This document shows, piece by piece, positions 1 through 4,622 of a DNA stretch of 6,446 bases. The notes under the pieces were generated by a model. That model had not been told where the DNA came from. It searched no databases and saw only the letters and a program-made list of their open reading frames with translations. This DNA comes from an uncultured Lachnospiraceae bacterium (GTDB taxonomy: Bacteria; Bacillota_A; Clostridia; Lachnospirales; Lachnospiraceae): the NCBI GenBank assembly GCA_910585655.1, contig CAJUFW010000073.1:1-6446 (forward strand), read 5' to 3'. The number at the start of each line of letters is the position of its first letter. The stretch's first letter is position 1. A program made the position numbers and the translations under genes.

Positions 1-24
1 CCCTACACGACGCTCTTCCGATCT
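1..24. other. Illumina adapter remnant (non-genomic)
   Basis: These 24 bases are identical to the 3' end of the standard TruSeq read-1 adapter, ending in CGCTCTTCCGATCT. They sit exactly at the contig edge and interrupt the ABC ATPase reading frame without a biological junction. This is untrimmed library sequence, so genomic DNA begins at about base 25. Confidence 0.97.
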
Positions 25-358
25 CTGCCCTCTGGCGATGCTCCGGTCTGATACCGCCCCGAATCTCCGGTCCTAACAGAACGTTATGCCAGGTCGTACG
101 CCATTCCAAAAGCTGATCTTTTTGCAGCATATAGCCAACGGGCGCCTTGCTGTCTTGTATGGTAATGCTGCCCATATCCGGCTGTTCCAGTCCGGCAATC
201 AAAGACAGCAGTGTTGTTTTACCACAGCCAGAGGGACCTACGATCGCCGCAAACTCCCCTTCCTCGATTTCAAAAGAAACGTTGGCTAACGCCAGTGTTT
301 CCCCTTCCAGACCATGGTAGTTGAAATTAACATGGTCCAGGCGTAAAAAACTCCCCAT
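25..358 (-). CDS. ABC transporter ATP-binding protein, NitT/TauT (SsuB/TauB-like) type, N-terminal part
   Basis: This is the cytoplasmic ATPase subunit of an ABC importer, truncated by the contig end. About 111 genomic residues remain of a family that usually runs 240-270. The start ATG (358-356) follows an AAGGAGAA ribosome binding site. Visible features are an N-terminal strand region (residues 5-40), a Walker A motif GPSGCGKTT (41-49), and a Q-loop around Gln79 followed by LLEWRTTWHNVLLG. The W-R-T-x-x-x-N-V pattern after the Q-loop is typical of ATPases for nitrate, taurine, aliphatic sulfonate or thiamine-precursor importers. The signature motif, Walker B and H-loop lie beyond the edge. 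The substrate cannot be told from this part. It starts 36 bp after the regulator gene but has its own promoter, so it probably opens a separate transport operon. The frame stays open through the adapter, so the truncation is a sequencing edge, not a mutation. Confidence 0.93.
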
Positions 359-386
359 AGCCTTTTCTCCTTATTTGTTATAAGGT

Positions 387-415
387 ATTATATGCTACGG
401 GGAATTTTCTGTAAC
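387..415 (-). promoter_or_regulatory. Sigma-A-type promoter for the ABC ATPase gene
   Basis: On the minus strand a perfect -10 TATAAT (392-387) lies 17 bp downstream of GTTACA (415-410, four of six matches to TTGACA). The element overlaps the end of the upstream regulator gene and fires about 25 bp before the ATPase start codon. This suggests the transporter can be transcribed apart from the pilus operon. It is a pattern match only. Confidence 0.55.
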
Positions 416-1639
416 AAGATTCCCTTTTAAGGCGTTTGATACGCCTATCTGCTTTACATAATACTGCACCCCAATCCGTGGATGCCCTACCGCAAATCGC
501 CGCTTAATGATCTCTTGCAACCTTTTGCAGCCTTCCCCATCCCGATCAAAGAGCAATACCAGATATTGTCCTTTTCCATATTGATTGACCGCATCGCAGC
601 AGCCTACCGAAGAAAGGATCGCCGCCTCTAAGCGTCTTGCACATTCCTCTAACCGCGCTCCTTCCCGCATCGGGTTTCCCTTGCTGTCCACGATGGTACA
701 AAGCATCAAACAGGCAAAGCGGTCTTCCTCCTCGCAAAAACGCTCTGCCATCTGATAAAGCCCCCGAAATACGGAATAGTGACAGAGATAGCCACCCGTT
801 CTTTCTTTGCTTTTATCCGACATCTGCTCCTGAATCGCATCCAATACTTCATATTGGTGCAGCATCTGATCGCCCAGCCGTTTTAACAGTTTTTTCATTT
901 TTACAGACGGATGCTGTCCCTGTTCCTTTAGATACCGATCCGCCGTATCCTCATAAAAACGCCCGGCTCTCTCATACAAACCCATTGCCATCAGCGCTTC
1001 CATCGTAACCGCTTCCCAGTCTGCCACCGGATCAATCCCTGCTGCATAGCGTCCTAACGCCTCCATCTGACGGTATTCCCGTTGTTCCCGCAAAAGCACT
1101 ATCGCCTGCTCCATACATGTGCAGAACAATATGTGATAACGCCTTGCCTCCTGTGCCGCCCACGTCATTCCGGTATGTGCAGGCAAAAACTCCCCGCTAT
1201 AGCTATGGCAGGCTTCCAAATAAAGATACAGCCGTTTTTCTGCCTCCGGTTCTGCCGCCGCCTCCTTACAAAGACGTTCAAATTCAAACGCATCCTCTAT
1301 GACCGGAATCTCTTTCGTCCAGTAAAACGCGCCGTTTTTTTGTATAATATAACAGCACTCCGGCAAACCTGCCTGCCGGAGCTGTTTTTTGGCATTGTAT
1401 ATCACGCTCTGTAAGGCATGATGGGTATTGCGGATATCCCGATCTCCAAACAATACCTGCTCTAGCGTATCCCGTCTGACGCCTCGATCCGGATAGTGCA
1501 GAAGAAGCTGCATCAGATAGGTAAACTGCGATTCTTTCGATTTGGCGTCTCCTGCAATCAAGCGTCCGCCAAAGCTGATAGAAAAACCGCCTAATGCCTG
1601 AACATACAATACATTGCCTGTTCTCTCTTTTGTATTCAT
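395..1639 (-). CDS. BTAD-family transcriptional regulator with degenerate GGDEF-like C-terminal domain
   Basis: A 414-residue regulator. Residues about 11-108 form an OmpR/SARP-like winged-helix DNA-binding domain, beginning with the strand LYVQALGGFSISFGG. Residues about 115-258 look like the helical, TPR-like bacterial transcriptional activation domain (BTAD), including a conserved-type SGEFLP segment near 148-153. Residues about 283-398 resemble a diguanylate cyclase fold, but the active-site signature is QYGKGQY (353-359) where an active enzyme has RxGGDEF. A catalytic role is therefore unlikely, and a sensing or dimerising role is possible. The start ATG is preceded by GGAGGAG, 27 bp after the sortase stop on the same strand, consistent with one operon of pilin, sortase and regulator. 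By context it may control the pilus operon or the neighbouring transporter; the target is inferred, not shown. The domain assignment to wHTH plus BTAD is firm; that to GGDEF-like is moderate. Confidence 0.87.
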   Translation of the reverse strand: MNTKERTGNVLYVQALGGFSISFGGRLIAGDAKSKESQFTYLMQLLLHYPDRGVRRDTLEQVLFGDRDIRNTHHALQSVIYNAKKQLRQAGLPECCYIIQKNGAFYWTKEIPVIEDAFEFERLCKEAAAEPEAEKRLYLYLEACHSYSGEFLPAHTGMTWAAQEARRYHILFCTCMEQAIVLLREQREYRQMEALGRYAAGIDPVADWEAVTMEALMAMGLYERAGRFYEDTADRYLKEQGQHPSVKMKKLLKRLGDQMLHQYEVLDAIQEQMSDKSKERTGGYLCHYSVFRGLYQMAERFCEEEDRFACLMLCTIVDSKGNPMREGARLEECARRLEAAILSSVGCCDAVNQYGKGQYLVLLFDRDGEGCKRLQEIIKRRFAVGHPRIGVQYYVKQIGVSNALKGNLVTENSP

Positions 1640-1666
1640 GTATCTCCTCCGGAGAATGATATTATG

Positions 1667-2365
1667 TTATGGAGTTTCTATCCGTTTTCCACGTACCAGC
1701 AGACGATGCGTATTGATACCATATGGGGTACAGGTCTGCAGGGTACAGTAATCCGCTCCTTCTACAAAGACAAGTTCGGAAGTATCCTCCGGCAAAACAG
1801 TTCGGATCTGATCGACCTCATAAGTAAGGCTTTGATTAAGGACGGTGATGGTAAACGTATCGCCCTCGGAAAGTTTATCAAGATCGGTAAACAACCTTGC
1901 CGACGGAAGACCAGTATGCCCGGAAACAGCCGCATGGGTATTTTCTCCCCCTACCGGTAAAGAGCTGCCCGCGATATGCCCGCTCGCTATCTGCAACGTC
2001 GCTTCATCGGTACCATGATAGATCGGCAGACTGACATGGATCGCCGGAATTTCAATATATCCCATAATACCGGTTCCTGTAATGTCCAACAACGCAGCAT
2101 ACTCCTTTTGTTCCTCCTCTGTCATCTTAAAACGACTCTCTTTTTCTAACAATCTTTTATTGTATTCTCTTGCCAACGCAAGGTAGGCTTCTATTTCCTC
2201 CGCGCTCATTCCCTCCGCCGCCTGCGCATAAGAAGCAATCGCTCTGGACTGGTGCAGCCTGTTCCACCAATCGCTGACCGTCGGATACAACAGCAGGCAA
2301 AGCCCTCCGCAGAGGGCAATGCCTACTAAAAGATTGATCCAATTCTTTTTTATCCATTTTGCCAT
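1667..2365 (-). CDS. Class C (pilin-polymerising) sortase, atypical lid
   Basis: A membrane-anchored transpeptidase that cleaves LPXTG pilins between Thr and Gly and joins them through a pilin lysine. One N-terminal membrane helix spans about residues 9-28. The catalytic core starts near GYIEIPAIHVSLPIYHGT (102-119). The catalytic triad is His150 (SGHTG), Cys212 (TLQTC) and Arg221 (NTHRLLVRG). The SSLPVGGENTH and LFTDLDKL segments are typical of class C enzymes. Two oddities: the region where class C enzymes carry a DPW/DPF lid reads ESRFKMTEEE (75-84), and the protein stops a few residues after the last core strand, without the usual C-terminal membrane helix. The length of 232 residues is short for the class. 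The ATG has an upstream AAAGGAG site. The gene lies 60 bp after the LPSTG pilin gene, which is its obvious substrate. Confidence 0.95.
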   Translation of the reverse strand: MAKWIKKNWINLLVGIALCGGLCLLLYPTVSDWWNRLHQSRAIASYAQAAEGMSAEEIEAYLALAREYNKRLLEKESRFKMTEEEQKEYAALLDITGTGIMGYIEIPAIHVSLPIYHGTDEATLQIASGHIAGSSLPVGGENTHAAVSGHTGLPSARLFTDLDKLSEGDTFTITVLNQSLTYEVDQIRTVLPEDTSELVFVEGADYCTLQTCTPYGINTHRLLVRGKRIETP

Positions 2366-2425
2366 ATACCAGGTATCTCTCCTTTATTTACGCAGAATCC
2401 GTGATTCCCCCGGAGAACTTTCCTA

Positions 2426-4213
2426 TCATATCTGGCTTTTGGCACGCTTTTTTGCTACCAGCAAAACGACCGCTCCTACTACCAACAAACTGCCTACCAC
2501 ATAGAAAAGTGTGGTACCCATACCACCTGTACTAGGAAGCTGTGTCCCGGACACATTGACAACCGTAATGACCGGAGTAGAATCGTAGCTCATTGTTACC
2601 TCGGCAAGACCCGGCGTCCATTCGGTATGCGTCGCCGAAAGCACAAGCAGCTGATCCTCGCAGGTATTATAGCCGTCCGGAGTCGTCGTTTCCCGTAAAA
2701 GATATGTGCCTACATCCAGACCGTGAATACGGAACTGCCCATATACTGCTGCATTAGAACTGGAAATCATTTCTGTCGTCGGATAACGATCCCAGTTAAT
2801 AGCAGGGTTGTATATATAATAGTCTCCATTTGCTCCTTTGTAAAGTTCTATTGCAGGTCCTGTCACTATAATTCCGGATCCGCTTGTGCCAATTCCTCCT
2901 CCGGTAAGCACAATCCCGGAACCACTCGAACCGATTCCGGCTCCGCTTATCACATGATAAAGACTAAATCCTGCCCCAGCCAGCTCATTTCCTGGTTCTG
3001 TCCGGTTAGCATATTTTGTGCCATCCACGCCATATGTAAAAACAAAGGCGGTATCCGGCGGTGTCATGCCTCTTCCCCATCCATATGGATCGTTTGGATA
3101 GTGCAGTACTACCTGGTTACGGTTTCCGGAAATCCCGGAGCCTGTCGTAATCACTGCTGCTTCATTTAAGTGCGCCCGGTAAATAACTTCTACCCGAACC
3201 CCCTGTGTCAAATCCGGAACAAACTGCAGCAGATTCGGAATCACTAAGGAAATGTTCATTCCTGCTCCGGAAACAACGCCTCCACCCGAAACAACTCCAC
3301 CTCCTGATACAATTCCACCACCAGAAACAATTGCCGATTGAGTCACCACATATCCCGGAGAATATGGTGTTTCGGCAGGAATCCAAATTCCTCCATACGT
3401 CACGACAATTCCCGGATTGGTCACAGCCGCCGCAGGTCCGGTCAACACATGTACCATTTCGATGTCTTCAAATGTCAGCCCTGCTCCCATCGTATCCTGG
3501 AATCTTAACTCATACGATGAATAAGCGCCATAGCCTGCCGATGCTTCCAGTACCGCTTCCATTTTAAAACGGAATGATTCATTGATGGCATAATCTGCTG
3601 TCTTATTCCATCCGGCATGATTTCCTCCTGCCATAGAATCATCGTTATCCCATACTTGCTTGCTTACGGTCGGCGTACTGCTCTTTGGTTTCATCCAGAC
3701 ATCCCTTCCGATTACTTCCACCATATAAGCTGAATACGCATCATCTATACCCTCTAACGGATAATCTACGCTATCTACAATCAAATAATAGCCAGACGGA
3801 ACTACTATAGAATAACCATTATACCAGGAAATCGCTCCATAAGAGGCTGTAAGCTGTCCGCTGTTTACTAAATACCTGGCAAAAACAGCAGCGTCTGTAA
3901 TCGCAGAAAGTGCTGCCTGGGAAACCGCCGTCCCTACACTTGCTCCATAAGGATGATAGCTCTCCCCGTAACGGACATCCGACAGAATCTCCTTCCCATC
4001 CTCTCCTGTCGTACAAACCCCTGTAAAAATCTGGTATATCCGGTAAGTATGGTTTGGATTGGTTTCTTCAATGGTGATGGTATGCCATCCCTTCGCTGCC
4101 TGTGCAGCCGGTTCTCCCTGCTCGGTCGCGGATACCTGCGCCGTCATCGAAAGGCACAAGATCAGTACCAACCATAGTGAAATCCTCGTTTTTAAATTTT
4201 TCCATGTCCTCAT
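2426..4213 (-). CDS. LPXTG major pilin (isopeptide-forming fimbrial subunit with SpaA/Cna-B domain)
   Basis: A secreted, sortase-anchored shaft pilin of 595 residues. It has a signal peptide (1-29, cleaved after VSA), an N-terminal domain (about 40-172), a pilin-motif-like VWMKPK with candidate linking lysine Lys177, a second domain opening with TVSKQVWDND (candidate isopeptide Lys185) and closing at NQVVLHYPND, and a C-terminal SpaA-type domain (about 390-555). The SpaA domain has candidate Lys400 (GTKYA), the E-box YLLRETTTPDGY with catalytic Glu508, and Asn553 in the last strand. The sorting signal is LPSTG (559-563), then a hydrophobic segment and the tail KKRAKSQI. Two Gly-rich repeat blocks interrupt the domains. 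The ATG at 4213 is preferred because GGAAGGAG lies 10 bp upstream; a TTG ten codons earlier (4243) would place that site inside the gene. It is the first gene of the pilus operon and faces the putative invertible cassette. It is the only pilin gene in view. Confidence 0.93.
   Translation of the reverse strand: MRTWKNLKTRISLWLVLILCLSMTAQVSATEQGEPAAQAAKGWHTITIEETNPNHTYRIYQIFTGVCTTGEDGKEILSDVRYGESYHPYGASVGTAVSQAALSAITDAAVFARYLVNSGQLTASYGAISWYNGYSIVVPSGYYLIVDSVDYPLEGIDDAYSAYMVEVIGRDVWMKPKSSTPTVSKQVWDNDDSMAGGNHAGWNKTADYAINESFRFKMEAVLEASAGYGAYSSYELRFQDTMGAGLTFEDIEMVHVLTGPAAAVTNPGIVVTYGGIWIPAETPYSPGYVVTQSAIVSGGGIVSGGGVVSGGGVVSGAGMNISLVIPNLLQFVPDLTQGVRVEVIYRAHLNEAAVITTGSGISGNRNQVVLHYPNDPYGWGRGMTPPDTAFVFTYGVDGTKYANRTEPGNELAGAGFSLYHVISGAGIGSSGSGIVLTGGGIGTSGSGIIVTGPAIELYKGANGDYYIYNPAINWDRYPTTEMISSSNAAVYGQFRIHGLDVGTYLLRETTTPDGYNTCEDQLLVLSATHTEWTPGLAEVTMSYDSTPVITVVNVSGTQLPSTGGMGTTLFYVVGSLLVVGAVVLLVAKKRAKSQI
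2858..2956 (-). repeat. Second Gly-rich repeat block inside the pilin SpaA domain
   Basis: Residues 420-452 contain two near-identical 13-residue units, GIGSSGSGIVLTG and GIGTSGSGIIVTG, separated by one Gly, after a leading VISGAG. The block is inserted between the LAGAGFSLY strand and the ELYKGANGDYYIY strand, where SpaA domains normally have a short turn. It resembles the VSGGG block nearer the N-terminus. Confidence 0.8.
3260..3331 (-). repeat. Four 18-bp tandem repeats encoding [IV]VSG[GA]G in the pilin
   Basis: Residues 295-318 are four consecutive hexapeptides: IVSGGG, IVSGGG, VVSGGG and VVSGAG. At DNA level the units have drifted at third positions; the serine codons are TCT, TCA, TCG and TCC in turn. 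The peptide repeat is thus kept while the DNA identity is reduced. The block lies in the second pilin domain between GYVVTQSA and MNISLVIPNLL. Confidence 0.9.
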
Positions 4214-4223
4214 AAGCTCGTCT

Positions 4224-4231
4224 CTCCTTCC
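4224..4231 (-). promoter_or_regulatory. Pilin ribosome binding site that decides the start codon
   Basis: The minus strand reads GGAAGGAG here, 10 bp before the ATG at 4213. The alternative TTG start at 4243 lies upstream of this site and has only AT-rich sequence before it. The ATG also puts the signal peptide at the normal position: MRTWKNLKTR, a hydrophobic stretch, then VSA. Confidence 0.85.
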
Positions 4232-4278
4232 TGTCTGTATCAATTATTTGTTTTGCCTGTCCTGTTTTTTATTTATGG

Positions 4279-4299
4279 AAAAACTGCCCTGAGAGGGCA
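4279..4299 (-). terminator. Intrinsic terminator or attenuator in the pilin leader
   Basis: On the minus strand TGCCCT (4299-4294) and AGGGCA (4290-4285) form a perfect 6-bp GC-rich stem with a 3-base loop, followed by G and five Ts (4283-4279). It sits 65 bp upstream of the pilin start codon, so it faces any transcript entering the pilus operon from the cassette or the recombinase gene. It could insulate the operon or act as an attenuator. Confidence 0.6.
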
Positions 4300-4330
4300 T
4301 ACCCAGAAAAGGAACATGAGAATAGAAATT

Positions 4331-4354
4331 ACCTCATAATAATTGTTATGAGGT
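4331..4354. repeat. Left inverted repeat (IRL) of the invertible cassette
   Basis: A 24-bp site with 9-bp arms ACCTCATAA and TTATGAGGT around the 6-bp centre TAATTG. It is the exact reverse complement, all 24 bases, of the site at 4595-4618. Arm and spacer sizes suit a tyrosine recombinase site. Unlike the right copy, it has no T-tract next to it on the cassette side. Confidence 0.93.
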
Positions 4355-4373
4355 ACAAAATCAGAATAAACGT

Positions 4374-4388
4374 ACTGGTTTCTACCAT
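4374..4388. repeat. Upstream dyad related to the promoter-proximal hairpin
   Basis: ACTGGTTTCTACCAT contains the 4-bp inverted pair TGGT/ACCA and shares ACTGGT plus TTTCTACCA with the stronger dyad at 4439-4459. The two copies bracket the promoter candidate, so they may be paired protein-binding sites. The binding protein is unknown. Confidence 0.45.
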
Positions 4389-4401
4389 TTTTCGCACTTT
4401 T

Positions 4402-4430
4402 TTGATTCTTTCTTTGATTGTCTGTATGCT
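4402..4430 (+). promoter_or_regulatory. Promoter candidate inside the invertible cassette
   Basis: TTGATT (4402-4407) and TATGCT (4425-4430) are separated by 17 bp, and the preceding sequence is T-rich. A second set, TTTGAT (4413-4418) and TATAAC (4435-4440) with a 16-bp spacer, overlaps it, so the exact pair is uncertain. I found no comparable pair on the minus strand of the cassette. In the assembled orientation it reads towards the end of the recombinase gene, antisense to it. After inversion it would read into the pilin leader, giving a leader of about 300 nt. Confidence 0.55.
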
Positions 4431-4438
4431 AAAGTATA

Positions 4439-4459
4439 ACTGGTAGTTTTTCTACCAGT
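4439..4459 (+). promoter_or_regulatory. 8-bp palindrome at the predicted transcription start
   Basis: ACTGGTAG (4439-4446) and CTACCAGT (4452-4459) are a perfect inverted repeat around five Ts. Placed at or just after the predicted start site, it could be an operator or a 5' hairpin in the transcript. A weaker copy lies upstream of the promoter at 4374-4388. Confidence 0.6.
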
Positions 4460-4460
4460 G

Positions 4461-4532
4461 GTCAGGCAATGAGGCAGCCTCCCAGTAGCAAATGCCTGTT
4501 TTGCTAGTTGGAGTGTTACCTGACAACTTTTT
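4461..4532 (+). promoter_or_regulatory. Structured leader with terminator-like end inside the cassette
   Basis: GTCAGG (4461-4466) can pair with CCTGAC (4519-4524), enclosing a GAGGC/GCCTC hairpin (4471-4481) and a longer hairpin with stem TAGCAAA/TTTGCTA (4486-4506). AAC and five Ts follow (4528-4532). The loop TGCCTG (4493-4498) is also perfectly complementary to CAGGCA (4463-4468), which overlaps the closing stem, so the two folds exclude each other. This resembles an attenuator. It matches no riboswitch class I recognise. Confidence 0.45.
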
Positions 4533-4589
4533 ATTTTCTGGTTCTGTCCTGAATTGGGGCATCCTTGTCAATAGGGCATGAAAAGCCTG

Positions 4590-4622
4590 TAAAAACCTCA
4601 TAACAATTATTATGAGGTTTTA
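4590..4622. terminator. Bidirectional terminator formed by the right inverted repeat
   Basis: The near-palindromic IRR forms a 9-bp stem flanked by AAAAA on its left and TTTT on its right. On the minus strand it gives a hairpin plus five Us directly after the recombinase stop codon. On the plus strand it gives a hairpin plus four Us that would stop cassette transcription from running antisense into the recombinase gene. The left A-run is almost wholly inside the invertible segment, so the minus-strand terminator depends on orientation. Confidence 0.65.
4595..4618. repeat. Right inverted repeat (IRR) of the invertible cassette
   Basis: Exact reverse complement of the 24-bp site at 4331-4354: arms ACCTCATAA and TTATGAGGT around CAATTA. 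It lies one base beyond the recombinase stop codon (TAA at 4622-4620), placing the recombination site at the edge of the recombinase gene. Confidence 0.93.

Larger units (their letters stand above)
4331..4618. other. Putative invertible promoter cassette controlling the pilus operon
   Basis: This 288-bp unit has 240 bp of unique sequence between two perfect 24-bp inverted repeats. It lies in the noncoding gap between a tyrosine recombinase gene and the first gene of a pilus operon. The inside holds a plus-strand promoter candidate, two related dyads and a foldable leader with a T-tract; I see no open reading frame of note. Invertible promoters next to a dedicated tyrosine recombinase are established as phase switches of surface structures (fimS with FimB/FimE; RecV-controlled switches in Clostridioides difficile). 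In the assembled orientation the promoter points towards the recombinase 3' end, so the pilus is predicted OFF. Inversion maps position p to 8949-p and aims the promoter at the pilin. Inversion is inferred, not observed. Confidence 0.86.

Noticed and set aside
2395..2407. Hairpin GAATC/GATTC between the pilin and sortase genes as a terminator
   Set aside because: The stem is only 5 bp and has no T-tract; at most it could modulate expression between the two genes.
4208..4215. A copy of the repeat half-site (TTATGAGG on the minus strand) overlapping the pilin start codon
   Set aside because: It matches only 8 bases, has no partner arm or spacer, and includes the start codon; one such match in a window of this size is not surprising.
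4433..4438. Minus-strand -10-like TATACT inside the cassette
   Set aside because: The position 17 bp upstream reads CCACTG, which does not resemble a -35 element, and the hexamer overlaps the better plus-strand elements.
4461..4532. Known riboswitch (c-di-GMP, purine, ZTP, preQ1 and others)
   Set aside because: I could not match the conserved cores of these classes from memory, so only a generic structured leader is claimed.
4566..4571. Perfect -35 TTGACA on the minus strand inside the cassette, which would make the present orientation ON
   Set aside because: No acceptable -10 hexamer lies 16-19 bp downstream (GACAGA at 17), so it is not counted as a promoter; experimental start mapping could change this.
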